From contig CALVFI010000003.1 of the NCBI GenBank assembly GCA_944326815.1, forward strand, positions 1 to 51,120: a DNA stretch of 51,120 bases, written 5' to 3'. The translations under genes were made by a program, and so were the position numbers. This document shows, piece after piece, positions 8,234 through 18,158 of the stretch. Every line of letters starts with the position of its first letter. Positions within the stretch are counted from its first letter, which is position 1. The notes below the pieces were generated by a model. The model was not told the origin of the DNA, did no database searches, and saw only the letters and a program-made list of their open reading frames with translations. Source of the stretch: an uncultured Rikenellaceae bacterium (lineage in GTDB: Bacteria; Bacteroidota; Bacteroidia; Bacteroidales; Rikenellaceae).

Positions 8234-10825
8234 ATGAAACAGGTAATCGTATATGTTCTGGAGACGATTGTTTGCAGCGGGGCGTTATATATGTTCTATC
8301 GCTTGTTGCTTGACAGACGTGTCTCGCTTGGAATTTGCCGGGTCTATCTTGTGGGTTCGATGTTGTTGGCAGCAGTGATTCCGGCCTTGCGTATTCCGAT
8401 TTATCCGGCGGATGTGGTTTATTATGCCGTTCCGGAGGAGTCTGTAGAGGAGCAGGTGCTGTTGGCGAATGCGTTGCGGATGGCTCAGTCGACAACTCTT
8501 GAGGCAGAGAATGCGGCTGCAGAAGTAACACCCGTCTCTCCCGATCTGTTTGCGGCAAATACAATTGACAATCGGTCGGAGTTTCTGCCACTCTTCCTGG
8601 AGTGGATGTATGGGGCCGTTACCGCTTTTGCCTTTGCTTTGTTGTTGTTGCAGTTGTGGAAAATATATGGGTATAGGCGCGGTGCGCAGATTGAATATAG
8701 AACGAATTATACGTTGGTGAGGAATTGGCGTATTCCTTCGCCATTCTCTTTCTTCCGGGGTATTTATGTTCCGGATCGGTATACTCCCTCGGAACTTTCC
8801 CGAATTATTACTCACGAATCGAGTCATATCCGTCGGTATCACTCGGTCGATCTGATGATCATGGAGATATTGCGGGCTGTGATGTGGTTCAATCCGTTTG
8901 TGTGGATGGCCCGCCGTAGTCTGGTAGAGGTCCATGAATTTCAGGCAGATCGCGATGTGCTCGATGCCGGTGTGGATCTGATGGAGTATAGGATGCTTAT
9001 TTTCAGACAGCTTTTCGGTTGCAATCCGGATGTAACCAATGGGCTGAATGGCACTCAAATTAAAAAAAGGTTTATGATGATGACAAGACAAACAAAACAC
9101 AGATTTTCCCTGCTGAAAACAGTGGTGGCTTTGCCTGTGTTGGGCGTGTTGCTTATGCTTTTCAGCTTTACCCGGCAGGAGACCGTCTATGTGGATGTGA
9201 CCGGGAACCAATATCCGGGGATAGTGACAGACTTGACCCGGGCAAGTGTGGATCCGATTGCTTCGGGTTCCACTCCGATTGTGGTCGAGGGTGTGGTAAA
9301 AGATGAACAGAATCGTCCGATTCCCAATGCAACTATTCGGGTAAAAGGTGAGCCCGGAGGCGTTTTTACCGATTATGATGGTAAATATTCCATCATGTCG
9401 GCCAAAGGTGGCGTATTGGTTTTTGAGTCGGAAGGTAAGAGACCTGTAGAGCAGGAGGTCACAGGGGAGCTGCTCGATGTGGTGTTGGTAGGTGGTAGTC
9501 TTGGTTACGATGAGAACACCTTTGCTGCGTCTATTACGTCGGATACTCTGGTAGCTAAATCTACAGGGTCGGTAGATTCTACGTGGCCAGGAAATAGTAT
9601 TATGATATCTGCCTGGGGAAAACGCAAATCGCAAGACTCTTTAAGTAAGGGGCAGGTGACAGGAATACAGCGTTCAAATGACTCCGAATATCAGAAGTTG
9701 ATAAAAAAAGTAGATTCGTTGCCGAGTGGGGTGTCGTTCGGAATAAGTATAGATCCTTTGAAATCAGTCGATAATGTCCTATATATTGTAGACGGAGTTC
9801 CGCAAGACAATATCGATTCTTTGGATCCGAATCAGATTGTCAGTATTGGTGTGGAAAAGGGTACGCAGGCTGCAAAGCAATATGGAGCAAAAGCTGCGGA
9901 TGGAATAGTCCGTATTACAACGAAGGCCAATAAAATGTTTGCCGAACTACAATCTCCTGCCCTACAGAAGCAGTGGCAACAAATCGTGGCAAAATCACCT
10001 GTATGTATTGTGGACGGGATAAAAATCATGAACGCTTCCGAGATCAATTCTGATGAGGTAGTCTCTTTTACGAAGGTGACTGATAAAGATTTGATTCAAT
10101 CTTTTGGAGAAAAAGGGAAGAATGGAGTTTATTTGGTAAGGACACTCAAAATGTATGTGATTAAGTCCTCCGAGGTGGCAACCACAACCTTCTATGGTCC
10201 TGATTATTATCGGGCTAAAGGCATAAAGGTCTATGGTTTGGGTAAATCTGGAACGGATGACATACCACCCGTCTATCATGCTGATACCTATATTGTAAAA
10301 GATGGGAAACGAATCAGTTACGATGAGTTCAAAAAGGATAAAGACGAATTTAATATCGTTAGGGTAAACTATAATTTACTCAGCGGAGAGCAGGCTGTAA
10401 AGAAATATGGGAATGAAGCCAAGTCCGGGGCATTGGAGATCAATACGATAAAATCTCCTATTTATATGGGGGTGAGAATGGATTATGGACGAAATAGGAA
10501 GTGGAGGAGTCCTAAATTCGAAGGGAAAAGTGTGAATGATTTCCGAAAGTGGGTGATTGACAAAGTGGGAGTTGTAGATTGTCCTGAGAATGATCCTGGA
10601 GAAAATAACGTATATATCGTGCAGATCAGTTTTGTCGTTGATTCGAAGGGAAATGTGACCGATGTATGCAATATAAACAGACCGGGCACGAAGCCTGACG
10701 AGGTCATTGATCGAGTGCTGGAAGTAGTGCGTAATTCTCCTCGGTGGGAGCCCGGGATGTTGAATGGCAAACCGGTGGATACTAAGTATATGCTGAGTAT
10801 TCATGCAAAGGCCGGCCACAATTAA
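8234..10825 (+). CDS. BlaR1-type M56 metallopeptidase with carboxypeptidase-like, plug-like and TonB C-terminal modules
   Basis: An 863-residue inner-membrane sensor protease. Hydrophobic helices lie near residues 4-22, 34-53 and 122-143. The zinc motif HESSH is at 194-198, and a further transmembrane helix is near 294-313. The periplasmic part begins with a carboxypeptidase-regulatory-like fold (about 347-405: VEGVVKDEQNRPIPNATI). Three segments then resemble the plug of TonB-dependent receptors: about 515-567 (YIVDGVP ... YGAKAADGIVRITTK), 590-640 (CIVDGIK ... GVYLVRT) and 684-740 (YIVKDGK ... YGNEAKSGALEINT). Residues from about 745 to the end match the TonB C-terminal domain. Relatives cleave a BlaI-type repressor. 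The ligand is unknown; the architecture suggests sensing linked to outer-membrane receptors. Confidence 0.85.
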   Translation: MKQVIVYVLETIVCSGALYMFYRLLLDRRVSLGICRVYLVGSMLLAAVIPALRIPIYPADVVYYAVPEESVEEQVLLANALRMAQSTTLEAENAAAEVTPVSPDLFAANTIDNRSEFLPLFLEWMYGAVTAFAFALLLLQLWKIYGYRRGAQIEYRTNYTLVRNWRIPSPFSFFRGIYVPDRYTPSELSRIITHESSHIRRYHSVDLMIMEILRAVMWFNPFVWMARRSLVEVHEFQADRDVLDAGVDLMEYRMLIFRQLFGCNPDVTNGLNGTQIKKRFMMMTRQTKHRFSLLKTVVALPVLGVLLMLFSFTRQETVYVDVTGNQYPGIVTDLTRASVDPIASGSTPIVVEGVVKDEQNRPIPNATIRVKGEPGGVFTDYDGKYSIMSAKGGVLVFESEGKRPVEQEVTGELLDVVLVGGSLGYDENTFAASITSDTLVAKSTGSVDSTWPGNSIMISAWGKRKSQDSLSKGQVTGIQRSNDSEYQKLIKKVDSLPSGVSFGISIDPLKSVDNVLYIVDGVPQDNIDSLDPNQIVSIGVEKGTQAAKQYGAKAADGIVRITTKANKMFAELQSPALQKQWQQIVAKSPVCIVDGIKIMNASEINSDEVVSFTKVTDKDLIQSFGEKGKNGVYLVRTLKMYVIKSSEVATTTFYGPDYYRAKGIKVYGLGKSGTDDIPPVYHADTYIVKDGKRISYDEFKKDKDEFNIVRVNYNLLSGEQAVKKYGNEAKSGALEINTIKSPIYMGVRMDYGRNRKWRSPKFEGKSVNDFRKWVIDKVGVVDCPENDPGENNVYIVQISFVVDSKGNVTDVCNINRPGTKPDEVIDRVLEVVRNSPRWEPGMLNGKPVDTKYMLSIHAKAGHN

Positions 10826-10889
10826 GAGAAATACGGACACCTATGTGTGTGAAAGGTTTCCCTTTGACCCCAATAAAAGTGAGGAACCG

Positions 10890-10919
10890 ACAGCCGAAGC
10901 ATTTGCTTCGGCTGTTTTT
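10890..10919 (+). terminator. Intrinsic terminator of the blaI-M56 operon
   Basis: Stem ACAGCCGAAGC/GCTTCGGCTGT with a 4-nt loop, directly followed by TTTT. It is 65 nt beyond the M56 stop codon. Confidence 0.88.
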
Positions 10920-10967
10920 ATTGGAAGGGGCGTGAGCCTCTGATTTTCAAATCCCGCCAAAAAATGT

Positions 10968-10975
10968 TATATTTG
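10968..10975 (+). promoter_or_regulatory. Putative -7 element of plsY
   Basis: TATATTTG fits TAnnTTTG about 26 nt before the plsY ATG. No TTG is present at the expected -33 distance, so support is partial. Confidence 0.4.
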
Positions 10976-11001
10976 ACTCCGAATCTAAAACTATTCGGGT
11001 T

Positions 11002-11652
11002 ATGATTGTGACCATTTTGCTTATTGTCGCCGCCTATTTGTTGGGCTCGATACCCAGTGCAGTGTGGATCGGCAAGAAATACTACGGCATCGATATCCGT
11101 GAACATGGCAGCAAGAATGCCGGTGCGACGAATACGCTTCGTGTGTTGGGCCGTCGTGCTGCACTGCCGGTGTTCGGAATCGATGTGCTCAAAGGATATG
11201 CGGCCGTAACGCTGTCCCAGGTATCGATGTACGCTTCGGCAGATTATATCGCTCTGCACGGGACAGGACCTCTGATCAATTTCAAGATTGTACTGGTTGT
11301 AGCGGCGGTTCTGGGGCATATTTTTCCGATCTTTGCCGGTTTCCGCGGAGGGAAAGGGGTGGCAACGTTGGCCGGATCCGTGTTGGCGGTTTTCCCACCG
11401 GCGGTGTTGTTGTGTCTGGCTACTTTTCTCGTGGTGCTGATGATCAGCCATTACGTGTCGCTCAGTTCCATGACGGCGGGCGTGATGTTCCCTATCTATA
11501 CGGTTTTCGTTTATCATCAGACCTATGTGCCGCTGATCGTTTTCGGGTGCGTGATTGCCGTTCTGCTCATCATTACCCACCGTAAGAATATCAAACGACT
11601 CATCGCCGGTACGGAATCCAAAATATATCTCTGGCGTCGCCCGAAAAGTTAA
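11002..11652 (+). CDS. plsY: Glycerol-3-phosphate acyltransferase PlsY
   Basis: A 216-residue integral membrane acyltransferase of the PlsX/PlsY route. It transfers acyl groups from acyl-phosphate to glycerol-3-phosphate, giving lysophosphatidate. Conserved motifs are visible in order: LLGSIPSAVWIGK near the N-terminus, HGSKNAGATNTLRVLG (about 35-50), and the glycine-rich GGKGVAT after GHIFPIFAGFRG (about 105-120). About five transmembrane helices are predicted by eye. It is followed after 9 nt by a long-chain acyl-CoA ligase, forming a lipid-metabolism operon. Confidence 0.95.
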   Translation: MIVTILLIVAAYLLGSIPSAVWIGKKYYGIDIREHGSKNAGATNTLRVLGRRAALPVFGIDVLKGYAAVTLSQVSMYASADYIALHGTGPLINFKIVLVVAAVLGHIFPIFAGFRGGKGVATLAGSVLAVFPPAVLLCLATFLVVLMISHYVSLSSMTAGVMFPIYTVFVYHQTYVPLIVFGCVIAVLLIITHRKNIKRLIAGTESKIYLWRRPKS

Positions 11653-11661
11653 TCTTCGGGT

Positions 11662-13368
11662 ATGATGCTTGCAGAGAGAAGAAGCCACATAAAAGCTATT
11701 GATGAGATGTTACAGGAGAATCTTATAAAGATATACGAAAATAGTTTCCGCGATAACCGGGAGTTGCCTGCATTGACCGACTATTTCAAACAGGAGACCT
11801 TCTCCTATTATGAAATGGCCCGCGAGATTGCCAAACTTCATTTGCTGTTTTCGGAGTGTCGGATTAAGCAGGGAGATAAGATTGCTTTGATCGGTCGTAA
11901 CAACCCCCGTTGGTGCATTGCATATATCGCCACGATCACCTACGGTGCGGTGATTGTGCCCATTCTGCAGGACTTCAATGCCAATGATGTAAACCATATC
12001 CTCGTCCATTCGGAGTCGAAACTACTTTTTTGCGGCGATACTTTCTGGGATGTAATTGATGAAAATCAGGCGGATGACCTTCGGGCCGTTTTCTCTCTTA
12101 CGGATTTCCATTGTATTTGGGAACGTCGGGGATCCTCCATCGCGAAGTTCCAACAGAATATTCTGAAACATTACCGGAAACGTTATCCGCATGGATTTGG
12201 GCCGGAGGACATCGTTTATCGGGAGGTGGCCAACGACCGTGTGGTGTTGCTCAACTATACCTCGGGGACAACGGGATATAGCAAGGGGGTGATGCTTACG
12301 TGTAACAACCTGACAGGGAATGTGGTATACGGTATCTCGGAAAAGGTCCATTATAAGCGAAGTCGTGTGCTCTCTTTTCTGCCGCTGGCCCATGCCTATG
12401 GTTGTGCATTCGATATGCTTTTGCCATTGGCTGTCGGTTCACATATTACCTTGCTTGGCAAGATGCCTACGCCTAAGGTGTTGCTCGAGGCGATGGCCGA
12501 GGTGCGTCCCAACCTGATTTGTTGTGTGCCGCTGATTCTCGAGAAGATTTGCCGCAAACAGATCTTTCCGCAACTGGGACAGGGATTCATGCGTATCGCG
12601 TTGCGGTTGCCGCTGATCGATACGAAGATCTACTCGACGATTCGTAAAAAGTTGGTAGAGGCATTCGGGGGCGAGATGGACCAGTTTATTGTGGGCGGTG
12701 CACCGCTCAATCGTGAAGTGGAAGATTTCCTCGTGAAGATTAAGTTCCCGTTTACGGTCGGTTACGGTATGACAGAATGCGCACCATTGATTAGTTATGC
12801 CCATTGGACGGAGTATAAGCCAACGTCGGTTGGCCGCTTGCTCTACCGACACATGGAGGCGCGGATCGAGTCTCCCGATCCTCAGAACATTCCCGGAGAA
12901 TTGTTGGTGCGGGGTGAGCATGTGATGAAGGGATATTATAAGAATCCGAAGGCTACCGGAGATGTGCTCGATGAAGAAGGATGGCTGCATACCGGCGATA
13001 TGGGGACGATGGATCCCGATGGTACGATCTACTTGCGGGGGCGGAGTAAGACGATGATTCTCGGTCCCAGTGGCCAGAATATTTATCCGGAGGAGATTGA
13101 GTCGAAACTCAATAACTTGTATTGTGTCTCTGAGTCGTTGATTGTCGAGCGAGAGGGGAAACTCGTTGCACTGGTCTATCCCGATCGGGAGCAGGCGGAT
13201 GCCGATGATATTCCGGATAGCGATCTGCAGGAGGTGATGAACAGAAACCTTGCAGAACTCAATACGTTGGTGGCGCCTTATGAACGGGTCGCTTCGATCG
13301 TAATCTATCCTAACGAGTTTGAAAAGACTCCTAAGCGCAGTATCAAACGTTATCTGTATAATCTGTAG
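11662..13368 (+). CDS. Long-chain fatty acid-CoA ligase (AMP-forming)
   Basis: A 568-residue ANL-superfamily adenylating enzyme that activates fatty acids to acyl-AMP and then acyl-CoA. The P-loop-like A3 motif LNYTSGTTGYSKGVML lies near residue 197-211, A5 as VGYGMTECAPL near 370, A7 as WLHTGDMG near 440, and the A10 lysine region as TPKRSIKRYL at the very end. Length is typical for bacterial FadD/FAA1-like enzymes. The 9-nt gap after plsY suggests coupled transcription and a role in recycling or incorporating exogenous fatty acids. The exact acyl length cannot be told. Confidence 0.88.
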   Translation: MMLAERRSHIKAIDEMLQENLIKIYENSFRDNRELPALTDYFKQETFSYYEMAREIAKLHLLFSECRIKQGDKIALIGRNNPRWCIAYIATITYGAVIVPILQDFNANDVNHILVHSESKLLFCGDTFWDVIDENQADDLRAVFSLTDFHCIWERRGSSIAKFQQNILKHYRKRYPHGFGPEDIVYREVANDRVVLLNYTSGTTGYSKGVMLTCNNLTGNVVYGISEKVHYKRSRVLSFLPLAHAYGCAFDMLLPLAVGSHITLLGKMPTPKVLLEAMAEVRPNLICCVPLILEKICRKQIFPQLGQGFMRIALRLPLIDTKIYSTIRKKLVEAFGGEMDQFIVGGAPLNREVEDFLVKIKFPFTVGYGMTECAPLISYAHWTEYKPTSVGRLLYRHMEARIESPDPQNIPGELLVRGEHVMKGYYKNPKATGDVLDEEGWLHTGDMGTMDPDGTIYLRGRSKTMILGPSGQNIYPEEIESKLNNLYCVSESLIVEREGKLVALVYPDREQADADDIPDSDLQEVMNRNLAELNTLVAPYERVASIVIYPNEFEKTPKRSIKRYLYNL

Positions 13369-13456
13369 CGGTATATACGGATTGTGGCTTGGGGAAATGG
13401 CCGAAAAATCCGGTCGTGGCAAATTGTGCCGTTGCTCAAGTTCGAGACGGTCGTCC

Positions 13457-14485
13457 TTATAAAATGGTTGCATCCAACGCTTCGAATGTCATGCGGCGAA
13501 TATCGCAAGATCCAATTCCCGTCGGTACTACGAGGTTGATACTCTCCGTATCACGTTTCTTGTCAAGTCGAAGCGCCTTAAGTAACCGTTTGATGTCCAC
13601 CCCCGAATCGACGGGAAGACCGGCTGATGCGATAACCGAAGTAATACGACGTGCATCCTCTTCCGAGAGCGTACCCAGTCGTACCGCAAGATGCGTTATC
13701 ATACAGAGCCCGATTGCTACCGCCTCGCCGTGCAAAAACGACGAGGAGGATTTCTCGATGGCATGAGCAAAGGTGTGCCCGAGGTTGAGTTTCCGACGTT
13801 CGCCATGCTCCTGCTCATCTGTTGCCACGATAGCGGCCTTCACGCGGATAGCTCCCGTGACTGCCTGCGTGAGCAAAGCCTTCTCCTTGCGAAACTCTTC
13901 CATCGTATGATGTTCGAAAAGAGCGAACAACGCAGGATCGGCAATCGCCCCTGCCTTAATGATCTCGGCCATGCCGGCGCGGAACTCGCGGTCCGGTAGG
14001 GTGGCGAGCAACGAGGTGTCGCACAATACGAAATCGGGTTGATTGAAGGTCCCGACCATATTCTTATAGCCCTCTACGTTGACCCCGTTCTTTCCGCCGA
14101 CACTCGCATCCACCTGTGCCAGCAACGTCGAGGCTATAAACCCGAAACGCAACCCCCGCATATAGGTCGATGCAACAAAACCCGTAATATCAGTGACAAT
14201 GCCACCTCCAAAGCCGAGAATAAAACATTCCCGGTCGACATTCAATTCGATTAATTCATGGTATATTTTATCCACCGTCAGGAGGGTCTTGTTTGTCTCA
14301 CCCATTCCGATGACAATATGGTCATGACGGTCGATTATGTTCATATAGCGACGATGCACGTTGGCATCGGTAATGATGACTACCCGGCGATCCGGTAGAA
14401 AATCGGCCAACTCGTTCAGCACATCCCCTACCACCACTTTCGAAAAGGATCCGTCACTTCGTCTTACTTCGATAATCTCTTTCAT
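13457..14485 (-). CDS. aroB: 3-dehydroquinate synthase
   Basis: A 342-residue enzyme of the shikimate pathway, converting DAHP to 3-dehydroquinate with NAD and a divalent metal. The NAD-binding glycine cluster FGGGIVTDITGFVASTYMRG is near residues 93-112. Then come the substrate-binding KNGVNVEGYKNMVGTF segment (about 132-147), GMAEIIKAGAI near 175, and metal ligands in NLGHTFAHAIE near 235 and LHGEAVAIG near 250. It is convergent with the acyl-CoA ligase and divergent from typA. A minus-strand -7 element TATCTTTG sits at 14512-14505, about 20 nt before the ATG. Confidence 0.95.
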   Translation of the reverse strand: MKEIIEVRRSDGSFSKVVVGDVLNELADFLPDRRVVIITDANVHRRYMNIIDRHDHIVIGMGETNKTLLTVDKIYHELIELNVDRECFILGFGGGIVTDITGFVASTYMRGLRFGFIASTLLAQVDASVGGKNGVNVEGYKNMVGTFNQPDFVLCDTSLLATLPDREFRAGMAEIIKAGAIADPALFALFEHHTMEEFRKEKALLTQAVTGAIRVKAAIVATDEQEHGERRKLNLGHTFAHAIEKSSSSFLHGEAVAIGLCMITHLAVRLGTLSEEDARRITSVIASAGLPVDSGVDIKRLLKALRLDKKRDTESINLVVPTGIGSCDIRRMTFEALDATIL

Positions 14486-14504
14486 AAAACACAGAATAGT
14501 GGGG

Positions 14505-14512
14505 CAAAGATA
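14505..14512 (-). promoter_or_regulatory. Putative -7 element of aroB
   Basis: TATCTTTG on the minus strand, just upstream of aroB. No clear TTG at the -33 distance. Confidence 0.4.
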
Positions 14513-14535
14513 ACGCTATTCCGTGATTTTATTTA

Positions 14536-14543
14536 TACCTTTG
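14536..14543 (+). promoter_or_regulatory. Putative -7 element of typA
   Basis: TACCTTTG about 31 nt before the typA ATG, matching TAnnTTTG. The -33 TTG is not clear. It is divergent from the aroB element 23 bp away. Confidence 0.45.
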
Positions 14544-14574
14544 CGGCGGAAAAACAGTAGAAAGCAACAAAAAT

Positions 14575-16374
14575 ATGCAGAAATTACGCAACATTGCGAT
14601 CATCGCCCACGTCGACCATGGGAAGACGACTATTGTGGATAAGATGATCCTTCAGGGACATCTGCTCCGAGACCCTGCTGCAGCCGGAGAGCTAATCCTG
14701 GACAACAACGACATTGAACGCGAAAGAGGAATCACGATTCTGTCGAAAAACGTGTCGGTCAATTATAATGGCTACAAGATCAATATTATAGACACTCCGG
14801 GGCACTCCGATTTCGGAGGTGAAGTGGAACGGGTGCTCAATATGGCCGATGGTGTGCTGTTGCTCGTGGATGCCTTCGAAGGTACGATGCCTCAGACACG
14901 TTTCGTGCTTCAGAAAGCGCTGGCTCTGGGCAAGAAACCGATCGTGGTCATCAATAAGGTAGATAAGCCCAACTGTCGTCCGGAGTACGTGTACGAACAG
15001 GTGTTCGACCTGATGTTTTCCCTGAATGCGACCGAGGATCAGCTCGATTTCAAGACTATTTACGGCAGTGCAAAGCAGGGTTGGATGTCCTATAAATGGA
15101 ATGAACGTACCGACAGCATTACGCCACTGTTGGATGCCATCATCGACGATATTCCGGAACCTGAGTTCAAGGAGGGAACGCCACAATTGCTCATCACCTC
15201 TTTGGAGTACTCTTCGTATGTGGGACGAATTGCCGTCGGCAAACTTACTCGTGGTACGCTCAAGGCCGGTATGCCGGTAACCTTGGCCAAACGTGACGGA
15301 AAGACGATGGTCAAATCCCGCATCAAGGATCTGATGGTCTTCGACGGGCTGGGAAAGAAGAAGGTAGAAGAGGTTCAATGTGGGGAAATATGCGCTTTGG
15401 TAGGCATCGACGGATTCGAGATTGGCGATACGATTTGCGATTTCGACAATCCCGATCCGCTGCCTCCTATCGCGATCGACGAACCCACGATGAGCATGCT
15501 CTTTACGATCAATGACTCACCGTTCTATGGTAAAGACGGCAAGTACGTTACCTCACGCCATATCAAAGAACGCCTCGAGCGTGAATTGGAGAAGAACCTT
15601 GCCTTGCGTGTCGAACCGGGACAGAGTGCCGACAGTTTCATTGTCTACGGTCGTGGGGTATTGCACCTCTCGGTGTTGATCGAAACAATGCGTCGTGAGG
15701 GTTACGAGCTTCAGGTAGGACAACCCAAGGTTGTCATCAAAGAGATCGACGGAGTGAAATGCGAACCGATCGAGGAGTTGGAGATCGACTTGCCCGAGGA
15801 GTATTCCGGTAAGGCGATCGAGATGGCTACCAAGCGTAAAGGGATGCTGCTCAATATGGATACGAACGACGATCGTGTGAAGTTGACTTTCGAGATTCCC
15901 TCTCGCGGTATTATCGGCCTGCGCAGCAACCTGCTCACTGCCACTGCCGGAGAGGCTGTCATGTCGCACCGGCTCAAGGGATTCGAGCCCTATCGTGGAG
16001 AGATCGAAATGCGTACGAACGGCTCGCTGATTGCTATGGAAACCGGCACGGCGTATGCCTATGCTATCAACAAGTTACAAGATCGGGGTAAATTCTTTGT
16101 GTCGCCCGGTGATGAGGTCTATTGCGGCCAAGTCGTCGGGGAGAGCAATCGTTCGGAAGATATTCCGGTCAATTTGACCAAGAGCAAGAAGTTGACCAAT
16201 ATGCGTGCCAGCGGCTCGGACGACAAGGTGAATATTGCTCCGCCCGTAATTTTCTCACTGGAAGAGGCCCTCGAATACATCAAAGAGGACGAATATGTCG
16301 AAGTGACCCCGAAATCCATGCGGTTGCGCAAAATCTTGCTCGACGAAAATGATCGCAAACGTGCGGCACGGTAG
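14575..16374 (+). CDS. typA: Ribosome-associated translational GTPase TypA/BipA
   Basis: A 599-residue EF-G-like GTPase acting in ribosome assembly and stress adaptation. G1 is AHVDHGKT (11-18), G2 lies in ERGITI, G3 is DTPGH with the BipA-type context [16 protein letters not shown], and G4 is NKVDKP. The C-terminal half has the domain V and BipA-specific region ending in [15 protein letters not shown]. Length is normal. It stands alone, with a -7 element upstream and a striking G8/C9 hairpin downstream. Confidence 0.96.
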   Translation: MQKLRNIAIIAHVDHGKTTIVDKMILQGHLLRDPAAAGELILDNNDIERERGITILSKNVSVNYNGYKINIIDTPGHSDFGGEVERVLNMADGVLLLVDAFEGTMPQTRFVLQKALALGKKPIVVINKVDKPNCRPEYVYEQVFDLMFSLNATEDQLDFKTIYGSAKQGWMSYKWNERTDSITPLLDAIIDDIPEPEFKEGTPQLLITSLEYSSYVGRIAVGKLTRGTLKAGMPVTLAKRDGKTMVKSRIKDLMVFDGLGKKKVEEVQCGEICALVGIDGFEIGDTICDFDNPDPLPPIAIDEPTMSMLFTINDSPFYGKDGKYVTSRHIKERLERELEKNLALRVEPGQSADSFIVYGRGVLHLSVLIETMRREGYELQVGQPKVVIKEIDGVKCEPIEELEIDLPEEYSGKAIEMATKRKGMLLNMDTNDDRVKLTFEIPSRGIIGLRSNLLTATAGEAVMSHRLKGFEPYRGEIEMRTNGSLIAMETGTAYAYAINKLQDRGKFFVSPGDEVYCGQVVGESNRSEDIPVNLTKSKKLTNMRASGSDDKVNIAPPVIFSLEEALEYIKEDEYVEVTPKSMRLRKILLDENDRKRAAR

Positions 16375-16394
16375 AGTGAAACAATAACAACCAT

Positions 16395-16434
16395 AAAATA
16401 AGGGGGGGGATAACATTACCCCCCCCCTTATTTT
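16395..16434. terminator. Bidirectional terminator with homopolymeric G8/C9 stem
   Basis: AAAATAA followed by eight G pairs with C tracts followed by TTATTTT (16395-16409 with 16420-16434). This gives a 15-bp stem between the convergent typA and hypothetical genes. The right arm has nine C in a row, one more than needed for pairing. Confidence 0.8.
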
Positions 16435-16446
16435 AATTTTCATGAA

Positions 16447-17136
16447 TTAAATGTCGTCCGAATTGAATCGGTACCCCAACCGTTTGCCGGTTTGCATCTT
16501 CGAATTCTCGATTTTGGTGTTGAGTTGGTCGACCGTAGCAATCTTGACCACATCGTAGGGCGGTACCAGAAGGTCGAATTCCAGAGCGTAGTTTACAGCG
16601 GTTTCGACGATGTTCAGTATTGCTTCTTTAGTGATGGTTGCTTGTCCGAAACTATTGTGACGCAGACTCATCTGTCGTTTCCCTTCCACGAAGTAGTGCA
16701 TGTCGCGGTTGATAAAGATGCGACCTACGAGATATCCCTCGTCCGAATTGCGATTGTACTTGAATGAGTCGGCCAGGAAGTTGTATATGTTGATGATGCC
16801 GCAGTAGGAGTTGCTCTTGTCGGCCTGTACGTAGGAGTTTTGCCAGATGATGTGCTCGCGGTTGAATTCGAATACATTGGTATGCATGCTGAAGATTAGA
16901 ATATCCCCGGCGACCTGGAGTTGGGCTTCGAATTTGCCGCGGTCGCGGTATTCGATCCTCACGCGTTTGTCCAGTTGATCCTCCAACGTATCGTTGAGTT
17001 CCGATGACATCTCGTGCAGAATCTCCTTCAGTTCATTGAAGACAGAAAAGGTGTTGTCGAAAATTTTTTGTTGCAGATTGGCTTTGTGGGTCAGGTTTTC
17101 CGCAATTTTAGACCTGAGGCCCGGGTCGTTGTCCAT
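16447..17136 (-). CDS. Conserved Bacteroidota hypothetical protein
   Basis: A 229-residue soluble protein I cannot assign to a named family with certainty. It has a helical N-terminus (residues 1-60, rich in charged residues), then an alpha/beta region with VRIEYRDRGKFEAQLQVAGDILIF and a Tyr/Asn-rich segment around 115-165. There is no signal peptide, transmembrane helix or catalytic motif I can name. It lies 21 nt downstream of the glucosaminidase gene on the same strand, so it is probably co-transcribed with it. Convergent with typA. Confidence 0.7.
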   Translation of the reverse strand: MDNDPGLRSKIAENLTHKANLQQKIFDNTFSVFNELKEILHEMSSELNDTLEDQLDKRVRIEYRDRGKFEAQLQVAGDILIFSMHTNVFEFNREHIIWQNSYVQADKSNSYCGIINIYNFLADSFKYNRNSDEGYLVGRIFINRDMHYFVEGKRQMSLRHNSFGQATITKEAILNIVETAVNYALEFDLLVPPYDVVKIATVDQLNTKIENSKMQTGKRLGYRFNSDDI

Positions 17137-17157
17137 ATAGTGTTGTATTGGTTTGAC

Positions 17158-18132
17158 TTACATGAGTCGGATCTGTTGTCCGACGCTCAACTGCGAGGAG
17201 ACGTCGCGACGGTTGATCTTCGCGAGTTTCTTGAGTTTAATGCCATACTGTTGGGCGATCGAGTGCATCGTATCGCCCTCCTTGACGATATGGATCAGGC
17301 GGCCGTTCTGTGACCGGGAGGCTTTCGACCGGATGTATACCTGATCTCCTTCCTCGGGTTGTGTCCCGGGAGCCATGTCGTTGAACTTTCGGAGTTTCTT
17401 GGCTGAGATGCCTGTTCGTGCCGCAAGACTTTCGAAGGTTTCGCCTGCTTTGGCCAAAATGAACTCCGAACCGTTGTTGAAATAGATGGCGTGGTCGCCG
17501 ATTGTTCGTACGGAGACAACATAATTGTCCACATCGATCTTCTCGGCTGGAACCACCTCTACAACCTCTACGGGTGCCGGTTCTTCGATTGGAATATCCG
17601 TTTCTGCTGCCTCTCCGGGGCTCAGACCGTCGAGTTCATAGAGCCGGTAATCCTCGATCAGGTTGATGAGTAACTCGGCATATTTCGGATTTGTGGCATA
17701 GCCGGCAGCTTTTAATCCCCGCGCCCAACCTTTGTAATCGAAAATGTCGAGAGTGAATAGATCCTGATAGCGCGCTGATTTGTCGAGAAATTCCGAATGA
17801 TCGCGGAACGAGGCCTCGACCGACGGATATTTACGGAAGCACTCTCCCGGAGCATCGTCGTCATGGGAGATGGTCTCTCCGGTCCAGTCCCGTTTACATT
17901 TGATACCGAAATGGTTATTGGCCTCCGTGGCCAGACGGCTGTTGCCGCAATCGGATTCCAGCAGTGCCTGTGCCATGGTGATGCTGGCGGGAATTCCGTA
18001 AATGTCCTGGTCTTCGATAGCCAGATTTTTATATCGTTCGATATACTCTTCGGGGGTGATACGCCGCTGGGCGGAGGCGGAGAGTGCGATGCACAGCCCG
18101 AACAGAAGGATATATGTGCGAAGGGCGCTCAT
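17158..18132 (-). CDS. Secreted glucosaminidase (GH73-type) with two LysM domains
   Basis: A 324-residue exported peptidoglycan hydrolase. The signal peptide is about residues 1-21 (TYILLFGLCIALSASAQ). The N-acetylglucosaminidase domain (about 25-165) contains ITMAQALLESDCGNS with the predicted catalytic Glu, and NNHFGIKC, typical of the FlgJ/GH73 group. After a Pro/Glu-rich linker come two LysM repeats (about 210-260 and 278-324, each with the AGETFESLA or EGDTMHSIA core). It should cleave the glycan backbone in the periplasm. Its promoter overlaps that of the divergent DUF4254 gene. Confidence 0.9.
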   Translation of the reverse strand: MSALRTYILLFGLCIALSASAQRRITPEEYIERYKNLAIEDQDIYGIPASITMAQALLESDCGNSRLATEANNHFGIKCKRDWTGETISHDDDAPGECFRKYPSVEASFRDHSEFLDKSARYQDLFTLDIFDYKGWARGLKAAGYATNPKYAELLINLIEDYRLYELDGLSPGEAAETDIPIEEPAPVEVVEVVPAEKIDVDNYVVSVRTIGDHAIYFNNGSEFILAKAGETFESLAARTGISAKKLRKFNDMAPGTQPEEGDQVYIRSKASRSQNGRLIHIVKEGDTMHSIAQQYGIKLKKLAKINRRDVSSQLSVGQQIRLM

Positions 18133-18158
18133 GTCTTAATCGGATTGTTGAAACTTTA

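Noticed and set aside
8285..9634. 449-codon open frame antisense to the M56 gene
   Set aside because: Shadow of the M56 sensor; no start context or domain.
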